Below are positions 1 to 12,235 of a stretch of 64,000 nucleotides of DNA, piece after piece (within the stretch, counting starts at the first letter, position 1; the number at the start of each line of letters is the position of its first letter). The position numbers were made by a program, and so were the translations under genes. The notes beneath the pieces were generated by a model. The model saw nothing but the letters and a program-made list of their open reading frames with translations, made no database searches and had not been told where the DNA came from. The DNA is from Tigriopus japonicus (Eukaryota > Arthropoda > Copepoda > Harpacticoida > Harpacticidae): contig CM021315.1 in the NCBI GenBank assembly GCA_010645155.1, positions 3,386,506 to 3,450,505 of the forward strand, read 5' to 3'.

Positions 1-3000
1 ATGGAGGACGAACGGCTCGTTTCTGCTGCCCAGATTTAGGAGGTCATATAGCTGTTCTAGTATTCGTTAAAGAACAGGAAATCGTCTCAGAAGCTCCCGA
101 AGCTCTTCACAAAAGTTAGACTTTGAGCTTCCTTTTACATACATGCATTTCACACTATTGACATAACTTTACCACAGAGATCATTCCCAAGGAAGAGTAG
201 ATTTTGGAAACAAGCTGACAAAGAGGCTTTTTGCGCCATAACTTCAGGATATCGATTCATCCAGGAAATGTGAGGTTTGGCGCCAATTTCTCCCCTTTTT
301 CAGGCAGCTCTTGAGGAAAGGGTGGGAACCAGGGATGCTTTGAACAGGGGCGCTTTTGGAAGTCTCCAACCAAGCTTCTCCTGGCTTTAGTGTCACGAAA
401 TGGTGATCGATCACAGAAACCACAGCCATTCGCTCATTTAGCTCGTCCCCCAAGAGGACAGTTTATGTCCTTTGTAGTGTTCAATTTACATATGATTAAT
501 TCGAAGGGCAAGATTATTTGCGGCACCGTTGTGTTATTGAAGCATTTTATGCATGAAGAGTTATGTTTTGGTGGCAGGAAGTGAGGCTCTTTGATTAATC
601 GAGATGTTGTTCTTGTTCTCCTTCCTTCCTTGGCAAACATCAATTGCAATTAAACATATTACACATGAAGAGGCATCTCCAAGGTCACAAATACATGGGA
701 GGACCCTGAACATGGTGAAATATTTTTTCCCAGAAAGAATTGGTCTGACTCATGTTTGTGTCATCAAAGCCTAACAATGATTGGCCCTTAATAGAAACAA
801 GTCGACTCGAATGTAATTGGACTTTGGTTCAAGTTGAGGAAGGCGTTCGTTTGTAATTGGTGGTTTTTCGAAGAGGGGGTGAGGAAGTCTGTGGAAATGA
901 ACCTAGACAGGGTTTGTCCTTCAACCCCCGTTCCGCTACGTTACTTGGCAGACAAAGAGAGTTAAAAGAGAATGCATCTTTTTCTTCCAAATCCATGCTG
1001 TGAAGCCCTAGATATTCCAAACTCTTCTACGTACACACGCTTCCAACTTGTTGAATTATTACCTGGTGTGGCAAGCACATACTCGACGGATCGTACGAAC
1101 CATTCACACATCTTGCCCGAGATCATTTAGTTCATTCTAATCATATTTTTGAATAAAACTGTTACTCTTCAGAGACAAGGACCTTTGGGGGGATGCATGG
1201 AATAAGGGGTATAAAAATGCCAATTGCCTTTTCAAAGAGCCCACGACGGATAGTGTTTTATCTTCCTGATTTGACCGATTCGCTGAAGAACAGTACATCA
1301 AGAGCAGGTCCGTTATGGAAGCTCAGTTAGATGGTAATTTGACTGTTAAGGGATGCCGTGTGGTCCTGCACACCTGTGAAAAAACATCCCAGTCCAGGCA
1401 TCCAAATCATAACTAATTCCAATTATTCAAAAAGGAATACCAACATCAATACCATCGGCTATAAATGGTTTAAAAACGGGCAGACGTGTCTCAATCCGTC
1501 CAAATTGACCGTTGTCGATTGGTTTTAGGATCACTGAATCAAGAGAGTGGTTGCCTGGAAGTTGGTAGTTGTAATTCAAGGACATCCTAGGACATCGAAC
1601 TTTCAACATACAGTAAACTCGTGTATGTGTGAGGGAAGGAAGGAGAGGGAGGGCACGCCAATGCTTGCCCCAAGCGGATGATCATAGCGGGTTGGTTCGA
1701 TGCAAAACCGTACAGATATATGTCTTCCGTGTTCGAGATCAGAAATAGCGGTGCTTGTTAGTGACGAGCTTCGACTTGGTGGGGCTTGTACTACTAGTAG
1801 CAGGGTTGGTTGCCCCTGGCTTTGACAATGACACTGATGTTGCAAACAGTGTTTGATCCTGTATTCCTAGTCGAAACATAGCGGGCATTTCGGCGTCTTC
1901 GCCCTCATCGACGTTGTCGTGGTTGCTCATGAACAACTATCAATTAAGGAAGGTGCTCCGCACTCTTTTAAGGACACGTTCATGAAGTTTTAAGGCCGTT
2001 TTTTGAACCCATGACCAGAGAAGTATTTGTCGATCTGGGAAGTGTTTTAAGACGGGATCAAGAGGAAGTACCTACCAAGTTCCAGTTATACTCACAGTTT
2101 GTGAGTGTAGTATCTGTTTATGTGATGGATACAGCGGGATGTTTGGTCATGATCCGTTGGAAAAAGGACCCCTCGGCCAAATAAACATGATGACTTTGTC
2201 TCGACCAGATACAAATCCGGAATTACTGTTAGGAGGAGTCGCTCGACAAAAAGCTATTAATTTAGGGATGGTGGTTAATTGCGGCTATGAATTTGTGTCA
2301 ATTGCCAAATCAGCAGTGTGTCTGAATTCAGATTGATTGAACAGTTGCTTTCATGCAAATAAATATAGCCAAGGTTTAATTGCCCACTTTATATATGGCT
2401 TTTATTCTCCCACAAAAAGATGCCGGTTTTTCTATGTATTTAATCTGTTCGTATGAACTATAGAAACAGGTGTTGAACCAACTATCCATTTTAATCCAAT
2501 CACACTCCAGTTGCATACAGAAACAGAAAAGAGACTTATTCATTTTGAAAAAGGGGAATAAACACATGATCAAAGTTGGATATTTTTTTTTTGTGTAATG
2601 TGTTTGATCGAGTCCAAATATCAAAACCGTGATCCTCGTGTTGTTTTTTTTACTGCATCCACTCATTCCATACGAAATAACGATTACGACATACAAAGTA
2701 CCAAATAAGACCAAAAAGGCAACACGCTATTTCGAACAGCTGCATGCCGCTATTTAGGTAGAATTGCTGCCAAGCTGCTTGTACACCACCTCCCTGACTT
2801 CCCTTGGCGTGAGCTATCATGACTGATTTGATTCCAAGATGCCAATGCTGTCGCCTGTGTTCAAGGTCAAACCATTGGTGAAGAGCATTCACCTCTTTAC
2901 TTCTCGTCCAAATTCGTTTGTTTAAGAAAAAGCTTGAGGTTGTAAGCTATAAAGTTCTCGAGGGAGGAAATCGTTTCCAGCTGACGAGATAAAACGCTAT

Positions 3001-4262
3001 CATGGCATTTCCTGTGCCAGATTTTCGAATTCGGCTTCCAATAATGCTTTGCATTAGGGTTCAGAAGTTTTAGGTTTCCGGAACCTGTCTTGATTTGGCC
3101 CCTGTAATTACCCCGAGATTTGTGCAAAAAATGATGGTTCAAGCATTTCCTGGCACTCTGCAAACCACGAGGCGGTTTGCATCGCGATAAGGTCAATACA
3201 CTGCTTGAATTCCTTGGAAGAGGTCCCTGAACTCAAGAATCCCCCTGAAGAAGAAGCTGTCATGGACGGACGGCGACGGGTGCGAGGGTTCCACCCTGCA
3301 AGGCGCCTCAACTGCCACAGCTTCTTCTCTGATTCCCGCTTTCCGCTTCCAATTTCCAGCTTTTATCTTCCACCTTCCCTCCAAACGCGCCAGCTCAGGT
3401 GGAGTCAACCAACAGCTGGAATGGACGGACCAATAGGGTGCATTGCTTCCACAATAGACAAGTGATCCCGAAATTCAGACGACTTGAAATGTCTGAACAG
3501 TACTAGACCATGTTGTTGATGCCAAGAGCTTGATCTGGGACCGTTAATCATTGAAATTATGGAAATGCAATCACTCAAATACGGCTACTTCGGCATGGTT
3601 CAAATTGCCTCACTTCAGATTATTGGGGTGTTGAACTTGGCAAATACAAACTTACTTTAGGGTCCACAAACGGGATGAATGGTGGATGTTAGCTGCCAAC
3701 CTAGGAGTGAGTCTGGTGGGAAGCTTCTACCTCTCCTGTGGACGAGATTTTGAAGGTGCGATGGATGTTAGGAGCCATTTGTCTGTTTGTCACCCATGGC
3801 TAATGCGTTTTATAATGTTGAATCTTAAAAGGTTCTTTTTTGTTGGTCGCCAGCGTTGCGAGATCCAAGATTGGCGGGAACTTTGAAACCCACCAAGTGA
3901 TGTTCGTTGTACTTGGAAAAAAACCTCGAGGATTAGAAGCTGGAGTGGTGGTAACGGTCTCATCTCTGCATATCATATTAAACAGGATATCACCACATTA
4001 TGGCTATGCATGCATGGCTAAATAAAGACTCACAAAGGCATACAAGCCCTCAAAACAGAATAGAGCGTATTTTCATATTTGTACAATTGCACAGATTTGA
4101 ATTATTCCTGTTTATTTTTCAGGTATGTACCACTTGTAAACATACAAGTAGCCTCGTGAGAAAGGGGACGACACAGGTGACCATTAATGTGAATGACTTC
4201 CTTATCGCGTCAACCCTCATAGGCGATATAGCAGAAACCCTCCCTAAATAGTATTCTTCCAG
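1..4262. other. No confident gene; unassigned DNA
   Basis: I see no conserved protein family and no clear repeat in this stretch. A somewhat GC-rich patch near 3200-3450 gives overlapping open frames on both strands, but none looks like a known domain. The only coding-looking item is the short minus-strand ORF at 1739-1930, listed separately. The first 39 bases also read as a short ATG-led frame ending in a stop and could be the tail of something lying outside the window. Confidence 0.4.
1739..1930 (-). CDS. Candidate small ORF or first coding exon, 63 aa, function unknown
   Basis: A minus-strand ATG at 1930-1928 opens a 63-residue frame ending in TGA at 1741-1739. The first 20 or so residues are acidic (Asp/Glu rich) and use many G/C-ending codons, unlike the surrounding AT-rich DNA. 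The rest is Ser/Thr/Pro rich. That codon pattern is the only reason for listing it. It matches no family I recognise, and I could not identify partner exons with certainty. It may be a first coding exon, a short peptide gene or chance. Confidence 0.22.
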   Translation of the reverse strand: MSNHDNVDEGEDAEMPAMFRLGIQDQTLFATSVSLSKPGATNPATSSTSPTKSKLVTNKHRYF

Positions 4263-4435
4263 CACCCCTATCAAATCTAAAATTGGCCCAAAGAGCTAAA
4301 CATGTTGTGAAGGAACTCCTAAAACTTCCTCAATCCGGCCCTGCTCAACGCTTTGAATATAATAAATCTCCTGTTTCACCCCCTCCCCCTGTTATGGCCA
4401 CTCACAGACATGAAACTCAAACTGGATCTCTTCAA
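4263..4435 (+). CDS. Candidate internal exon of an unidentified plus-strand gene
   Basis: The segment follows a pyrimidine-rich TTCTTCCAG acceptor at 4254-4262 and ends at a GTAAAT donor (4436). Between them one frame is open for 57 codons, with two leading bases completing a codon from an upstream exon and the end in phase 0. The predicted peptide has a basic/leucine helix-like start (KHVVKELLKL) followed by a proline run (SPPPP) and a polar tail, without low-complexity AT bias. I recognise no domain and found no convincing partner exon. It could belong to a far-upstream exon of the gustavus-like gene or to another gene. Confidence 0.3.
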
Positions 4436-7400
4436 GTAAATATTGAAACTTTTTTGAGCTTGATTTTTTCACTTGAATATTTGTCACCAAAGTTGATAAA
4501 TGCTTGAATTGGCTAGGAATAGTGAACAATTAAAGAGCTTGATGACTCAACACTTTTCAAGTCTGTGACTTGAAACCGACCACATCTGGTAAGTGCTGTT
4601 TTTGAAGAACAAGGATGACCTCTAACTTCGCCAGACCTTTTTCAATCACTCCGCTTGGTGTTAAAATTATGTTTTTGATCGGTCCAAAGTCAGTTTAGAA
4701 GTATGTACAGGTGCCACTTCACTTTCACTCGTAAAGCGTTGAAAATTCCCATTTCAAAATCAACCCCCTTTCTGTAAATCATCGCATGAAGTGGATTTGA
4801 ACACCCGGAAAGCAGATGAACAGTTAGAACTTATCACTGTCCCTGAATTTGCTTGTGACATGGCAGGTATGGAATTCTTCTGAATCAGAACATGTGGGAG
4901 GGGTTGATGAATACAACAACACATTTGAATAAAGTTCTAGTGAGGGTGAGTTGAAGCTTAGAGTAGAGACAAATAGCTCGAGGAGGTTGCGATAACCTTT
5001 AGAGCAGGAGTTCCGCGTGGAATTCGTTTGTGGAAGAGCTTTTATTTTGATTATTTCTGACACCCACCATTCAGTCAGTCAATCACCCATCAATCAAAGC
5101 TTAGCTCACAATCACCCAAAATTAGTCCTCGTGGAAGATGAAACACGAACTTCCTTGTGCTAGTTTCAACCTTTGTTTGAAATAATAGGCGATTTTCTTT
5201 CACATTGAGACCTGGACACGCTCCACCTATTCTGATATTGATTTTGAGGCAAATTGTTCCAAGTTTGATGCAGCTATTGAACGATTGCTTCCCCTTTTAA
5301 CCTTGACAACTCTGAATGACAGGTGCTAGTTTGTGTAGAGGTAGCTTTTCCACCTCACATCCTTTTAGCATTTCTCTTCATAGTACCTTGCTTGCACTCT
5401 GATTTTTCGATAGAGTTGAAGCTCTCAGTGTAAGTGAGATTCCATCGATTTTCCGATCGAGAGTACTGCGTAACCCAACCCTTGTCTCTCTACAACTGCC
5501 TTTGTCTCCTTTGTTCAGGATATGTGGGTTAAGTTATTTCAATTAAAGCCTCGATTTGGACTGGTTACGTTACATCAAAATAGACAAAGGAACCAGTTGT
5601 TGTTATAGTGACACTGAGTCACGTTTATTCATAGTTTCGTAAAAAATTAAACCTGACACAGAAAATGCTCACGCTAGTCATTTTGTGACTGAGAACGCAG
5701 GGTGAGTATAGTCGAATCTTTAACCTACAATTTCAAGCTTCTGTTATGCCATGATTGTGAAATTGGACACCTTGATCCTGAGCTCTAATCTACCAGTAAA
5801 CACGAAAATTGTTCTCCCCAAAAACTCTTTGAGTTCCTAAACATACATGGGGTAAACATTTCCCCTTTCAGTAGAACCTACCTGTAAAAAAGATCCCGTT
5901 GTTGTCTTTTCTTCTTATCAAAACTGGATTTTGAAGCCTTTTGTCGATATATGTATGAAAAAGTTGTTGGTGATATTTTCTCTCCCCATGTCTGCTTTTT
6001 CCTGGTCCAAACTGTAATGGATCTTGAAAATCTGTCATTGTATCTCTCACACTGAACGGAAGTTGGGCTCATTTATCAGACTTGACCCACCCAAAACAAG
6101 TCGAAGGGTAGAATGAGTAAGATAGCATTTCTCGTATTGGAGGATCGACGAGTCCATATTTTCAGCGTTTGTGCAGTCATGTGGTGCATTTTTAATTCAT
6201 TTATGAATCATCCGCGCGTTCCTACTTTTAAAAGGCCAAGGAAAACGGATCGATTAAAGATCAATAATTTGTTCTCATGAAAAGGATGTTGCTGGTGTAT
6301 TCGATCTATATCCTTCTTGCGCCCATATCCTTGTCAAATTTACATTTTGCTGCAATGAAACGTGTTGGAACAAACAGATCTATCAGCAATATCGAGTTAC
6401 TTGTTTGAAAATTCTGAGGCCTTGGATAGATAAATTGATCGTAAATTTTCCTTGACGAGGATCCAATTTTGCCAATCCCAAACTCCTTCTACTCAGCAAA
6501 TGTTCTTTCTATTTTGTGAAAGGGAAGCAAAATGAAGCCATCCATTTGGCTATACGATAGTTCCAAAGGGAAAGAGGGAAAAGCCGGCTCCTCAGGGATA
6601 TCCTCAAAGCCAAACCCTGACATTTCGAACCATCCAGTAAAGCCCTGGCTGTCCAAGACATGCTTTCATACTTCAATTTGAATAGACCGAATCTTTGGTA
6701 CAAGATATAGCGGCCCCTGTGAGTTCAAATAAACTCATAGCGAGATTTTGAGGTTGTCGTGTTATTGATTGGTCAGTGGAACGGCGACCCTGGTTCCCGA
6801 ATGGAAAGAACTCCCCTTTTGATAAGTTGGAGTGAGCTTTTTGTACATTCTCTATATGTACTGAGGAGTACTATCTGCTCGTGTTTGAGGGAGGGTGGTG
6901 TGTCAGTAAGCTCACTTTAGTTGTGAGTGTGTGTTCTAGTCAGAAATATGTAGAGAAATTGTGACAGAATATCTTTGTGTGCCATGGAAATACTCGAAAA
7001 GGAACCGTTCTTCACTTTTCCATAACCTCCAATGTGCTCAACCAGAACTCTTAAAATCAAAACTTGTGATACCCCTTTGTCCGATATCGATTTTTCCATA
7101 ACAATGTGCACGCATCACGTAATTGTGTTTAAAATGCTGAAATGCTCAAAGTGTGTGTGGTTTAAGTGATGCAGGGTTGGAAGTCTCAAAAGCACGGATA
7201 TATTGGGGCCCAATGCACATCGACAGGATGACCCGGGAATGGGCCTTCGAGAATCGAGATATCTCGTGGTAAGATGGCACAAACCAGTTTTGAAAATTGC
7301 TCGGTCCCTTTAAAGTACAACACCCTCGGTTTTGGTGTCACCAATCAATTCCAGAGGTCTGTCTCATTTGATGCTTCTTTTTAAATGCGAAGATCAAGCG

Positions 7401-8825
7401 ATCTTTGCTTGGTGGCATGGGGTAACTTAATACATTAGTGGGGGTGACTTTTTAAGTTTACCCACAGAGGGAAAAATACCCTTGCTATGGCAATTGAGAA
7501 TCAGTTTGAAATTGACCTTTACCCGAGTAAAGAGTTTGCAAGTTGAACATGGATTATTTGACCCGGAAGATTCGATCTCTTTTTGTGCGGCGAATGCACG
7601 GCATATTCCCGAAGTGAGTGAAAATAAATTGTCACATATACAGAGGAGAAGCCCGTCTTTGAACCAGCTGGCTTTGTATGGTGAAAGTTCAGTCCCCTTA
7701 CTTTTGTCATGCAAATTAGAAATTGGAACGGAAGCTTTCTAAATTAAGGAGCTCTTATTACCTCAAGCGTCCCTGGCTCCGAAGTCTGAGGCCCGTCGGT
7801 TCAAGTGGTGTACATGCACTCTGGCCTACAAAAGCTTTTTTGTGAACAAAGTTCTCTAGACAAAGAATGCCTTTTCGGTGTTTTCATGCCTCGTTCATAT
7901 TTCGTTTTTATCCACGGGTTCTTTGCCCTTTAGAAAAATCCCCAGCATTGCTTCTCCACGTTCGGTTCGAGCCCTCCAGATGGCCTGAATCGGAGGCGGC
8001 AGGCTCTCCCTCCTCTTTTAGCTCTCCGCTCTCCCCTTACCGAAAGTGCCAGACCTCCTTCCACCAAAAACACTGAGCTACATGCATAGGACTGCCTTCT
8101 GTGCGTGAGATCGAGAGAGAGTTTAGAGGACTGGAAGCAACCGAGACCGAACCCGCCTTAGGCTCTGATAGGAGCCAACTTTTGGAGAGACTGTCGGTGG
8201 AGCACGGAAAAATTTTCAGCTTTCATAGTGGGCAACACACACTGTGAGCGTGTGTTCTTTCTTACTATGCTTGCCATCGAACTAGCCAGATATTCGAGCT
8301 AGCAAGTAGCTGTAGTAGTCTGCTTGCTTGGTTGCTTGTTTCACTAGCAGTTGTTGGCCCTTAGAAGGCTGAAAAGCACGAAGCTCTTTTTTAGGAGCAA
8401 ATATGTTTCATGCATAGACCTAAAGAGTGTTTTGAAACCAGAACACATGAAGTCTGTGAAAAGTGGCCTTATTCCTGTGTGATAGCGTGGACGGTGGAGT
8501 ACAGAATCGACTCATCCAACTCATTTTTTGTCGAACGTCATGTTGTGAGAATGGTTCAGAAAACCAGTTCTTCACCAACCTACTCGGTTCTTTGAGGTGC
8601 TTCTTCACCAACAACCAAACCAGAGAGCGCATCTTCACGCAACAAAACATTGTCAAAAAACACACATAAGAGAACAGAGAATCATTCCGGATCTGCGTGT
8701 GACATTTAACTCATTATTCTGTGAATCATTAGGATCAAACATGGTAGTGCATACTTCTCTCTAATTACTGGACGAGATCTCTTCACATCTGCGTAGTTCA
8801 GAAGGCATTATATTTGTAACCAACC
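4436..8825. other. Intergenic/upstream region of the gustavus-like gene
   Basis: No conserved coding sequence seen. The last 900 bases become less AT-rich, and pyrimidine-rich tracts near 8000-8060 precede the first ATG at 8826, so the promoter and 5' UTR of the downstream gene probably lie here. I could not pick a transcription start or a convincing TATA box. Confidence 0.35.
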
Positions 8826-11800
8826 ATGGCAACAGCCACAAGAGTGTCGTTATCGCGTGATGTTCACCACGTCCTCCGAGGTCGGTGCAATCTTTGTGAA
8901 GGGGAAGCTTGCTTCGGATTCATCTCGGTTTCGGGTAGAGTGGTTTGTGATTATTGTGGTTGTCCTCCTGCCAAACATCAAAAGCATGATACTGATTCCG
9001 AAGAGGATGAGGATCTTTCCTCTGAGGATGATCTTGAGGCTCCTATTCAAGCCGAACAGGTTGAAAAGAGGAGAGGTGTGGCAATTGGAGGAGTCAGGCC
9101 CAAACTCACTAGGGTGAAATGTGTCAAATTAAGCCAAAGGTGATTGTCAGTCAATAAAATTCGAATATGACGTTTTGGGAACGAAATCGAAATCGACCTA
9201 CATTCTCAGAGAACCTCTACACTTCTTGGGACTGTTGCCCACTAGAACCAGATTTTTTGTTTCAAGTAGTTCGAAGCCGAAACGAGTTTTTCAGGCCCTC
9301 TTGAAACTCTTGAAAGGCCACATTGATGTCTGGTTTGGCATCCAAGCAAAAATAGACTTTGATAAGATCATCAGGGAGGTAATGGTTCGCCTGAACATAT
9401 CTCCAGGAACTGGACTAACTAATCCGTATCACATGTCGCAAAAAAGAGAATGTTCAACAAAGTGGCTTGTACAACCACTTAAATTAGGGAGCTAATATCC
9501 TGTCTTAATGAACGTCTTATAAGCCAATTATATTAAATGCAGACATCGATGCTCCTTGAATGAAAATACTAATCGACAGGAAACGGCGATTAGGATCCTA
9601 GATTTGCTTTCACCCTAGTCCTGATCGGATAATTACCGACTTGTTTTGTTTTGTAGGTACAAGGGTCGGATTATCTACAATACCCGGTTCCACGAGTCCT
9701 CTAGTTCATCCTCGTCTTCAAGCTCGTCTGCCCTTTCAACCGAAGCCACATCGACTGATTCAGGCGTGGACGGTGTGAGCAGTGGCCCCAACACCCGAAG
9801 AACCACCCGTCGATCCAACAATACCAATACCACCAACTCCACCTCTTCTTCATCCTCCTCTTTGGGCGTGGTCCGAGGCGCCCATAGCTCGGTGTCGAGT
9901 CGATCTCCCGTCCAAGCGTCACAAGGCTCTTCAGGTAAACAACGACTGAACCGTGCCAAAAATTGAATTGCGTTGTTCTCAAGTATACTTGAGCACTTCA
10001 TGAAAAAAGTTGAACCACATATACCTCGAGGTATTGAAAAAAAACTCTTAAAGCAAACTATTTTCTTCCTACATAAGAGATTAACCTCAGAAACCTGAAT
10101 TATGATGCTTTTTAACCAACCGGTTTAGTCCTATGTATTCTATGGCATTTAAGAAACACCACAAATGTACTCGGACTTACCTTGTGTGTTGTTGATTGCA
10201 GGTCGCAGCCGCACTCGCCGTTCTTCGGCCGCATCTGCTTACCCGGGCAGTTTAAGTACCAAGGGCAGCACTTCTCGTGGGAGTCCTTACTCAGATTCGC
10301 AACACAGGTCCAGCCGCAGGAAGCAGGTTGCCAGTCAGGGTTCACCCGCAGAACTTACCGCAGCCAGAATGGGAGGCACTCCTTCAAGTAAGTTGATTTT
10401 CGATGATCTTCCCTAGTTCCATGTGGTCGTTTGTTGTGAGGTTTCCTCGCGAGCAAACCTCTCGCTCATCTTTTAAGAAGGCTTCTTTTAAATTTATCGG
10501 TCGCGAGTTGATTGTCAAGTTAGTTGTGCCAGGGGCCAAATAGCTCATAGAACTTAGTGACACTTCTCAATCCAAAATGGATGTTGTGAAACGGGACCGA
10601 AGCGGTTCTCGATCAAATCAGGCCTCTGCAGCGGCGTCTCGGCTCAATGCCAATGGCTATACGTCTAAAGAATCTCGACCGAAGACTTGTTCTCGTGGCA
10701 CGCCCCCTTACAACCTTCGGAATCGGAGATGCCAATCTCCTGGTTCCGATGGTGCCACTCCATCCCCTGCTAGCAGTTCCAGTTCTTCTAGTCCAAACTC
10801 TGACACGAGTGCATTGACAACGCCGGTCAGCACGCGCATGTCTGCTTCTAATTTTAATTGTAGCCATTCTGGAAGTCTTTTGGCCAATTTGGACCAGGGT
10901 GTGAGCAAATCTAGTCACGAAAAGCCCAAATTAGAGAGCCAAAAGCGTGCACGTAATGTGTCATATTGCCTTAAGAAAGAAAAATCTACAGTTGCGGCTA
11001 GGGTGGCACGTCGAAGAGCTATCGCGCCATTCAAGCGTTCCGACCGGCGTAAACAAGGAAAGTTTCTGCTCGGAACACAACTTCTTGCTCAAAATGGGTT
11101 TATTCTAGGATAAAGCCTTTGAATGCTTAGTAACCATAACGTTATTCTTGCAGAAGGTGGCGTGATGCGCCTCAAAGATCGCGCCCTCGGCCGTGAAAAT
11201 GGTCTTCGAGGTGAACAAACTGGGGCCACAACGGCTGAAGCACCCATGCCCACCCGTTTGGGAATGCTCCTCGATATGCCCTCCGTCAGTCGCGACATTC
11301 AGTTGAAACACGCATGGAACACAGAAGATCGATCATACAACATATTCGTCAAGGAGGACGACAAACTTACTTTCCATCGCCATCCAGTGGCACAAAGTAC
11401 AGACTGCATTCGCGGGAAAGTGGGCTACGAACGTGGCCTTCACCTTTTCGAAATCACATGGTCCACGAGGCAAAGAGGTACACATGCCGTTGTGGGAGTG
11501 AGCACAGGTAAGGGAAAAAAAATATTTCGGGATGATCTAGAGCTAATCTTTTCGTTAATTCTTTTTTAGCCGATGCCCCCGTCCATAGTGTTGGTTATCA
11601 AAGCCTAGTGGGTAACAACGAGCACTCGTGGGGCTGGGACCTGGGACGTAACAAGGTGTATCATGACTTTAAGAACTCGCCTGGTCGACCTTATCCTGCC
11701 AATCTGAAGAACGACGAACCTTTCGTAGTCCCAGACAAGTTTCTCGGTAAATTTAACTTTATAGATTTCTTCCTATTGCCGATATTCACGTTTCTTTGAT

Positions 11801-12235
11801 CTCTTGACAGCCGTTTTGGACATGGATGAAGGCACTTTGGGCTACGTGGTAGACAATGTGTATTTAGGCCCAGCTTTTCGCGGCCTCAGAGGCAAAAAGT
11901 TGTATCTGACCGTCTCGGCCGTTTGGGGCCACTGTGAAATCACAATGAAGTACATCGGTGGCATGGACCGTAAGTCTTTTTGTGGATCAAATGCCATCAA
12001 GAAACAGGATTCTAATAGTTTTAATTTCGTTCCAGCCGAACCTCTTCCCCTCATGGACCTGTGTCGCCTCGTTATCCGCCAAAATATCAGCAAGGAAAGG
12101 ATCGAGAAAGGCAAGATCGCCGAACTGAATCTACCCAAGACCATTAAAGACTACTTGGAATACAAAGAGAGACGGACCGCCCAAGTGAGTTTGGTGGGCG
12201 TCTCGTCATCGTCCACAAGTAGCACATCCTCGTAG
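8826..12235 (+). CDS. gus: SPRY domain / SOCS box protein (SPSB, gustavus type), long isoform
   Basis: Substrate-recognition subunit of an Elongin B/C-Cullin 5 ubiquitin ligase; in the family the SPRY domain binds short Asn-containing peptides (for example in Vasa). Proposed coding exons are 8826-9139, 9657-9934, 10202-10387, 11154-11507, 11570-11746, 11811-11969 and 12036-12235. All have GT-AG borders and matching phases, giving 555 residues. Residues about 306-488 are the SPRY domain, with conserved blocks [27 protein letters not shown] and SAVWGHCEI. Residues about 492-532 are the SOCS box ([15 protein letters not shown], then LPKTIKDYL as the Cul5 side). The N-terminus is far longer than in vertebrate SPSB1 (about 270 residues): a Cys/His cluster (C21, C24, C29, C41, C44, C46, H51), an acidic stretch, a poly-Ser run and Arg/Ser-rich sequence. 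The ATG sits in a good context (ACCATGG). Exons 4-7 are very secure; the joining of exons 1-3 rests on phase agreement only. Confidence 0.85.
10577..11048 (+). CDS. gus: Probable alternative first coding exon of the gustavus-like gene
   Basis: An ATG in good context (CAAAATGG) at 10577 opens a 157-codon frame rich in Ser, Arg and Lys, ending at a candidate donor GTAAAC after position 11048 in phase 1. That is the phase needed by the SPRY exon starting at 11154, so it would give a 453-residue isoform (exons 11154-11507, 11570-11746, 11811-11969, 12036-12235). The frame itself runs on to a stop at 11113 if unspliced. The N-terminal unit contains clusters of RRR/KR residues that could be nuclear-localising, and poly-Ser. 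Fly gustavus and vertebrate SPSB genes also use variable N-termini. The exact donor is uncertain. Confidence 0.5.

Noticed and set aside
9675..10001. Long minus-strand open frames opposite the gustavus exon 2
   Set aside because: They mirror the Ser-rich plus-strand exon, whose repeated TCN/AGN codons leave the opposite strand open. No domain, and no splice sites in the right places.
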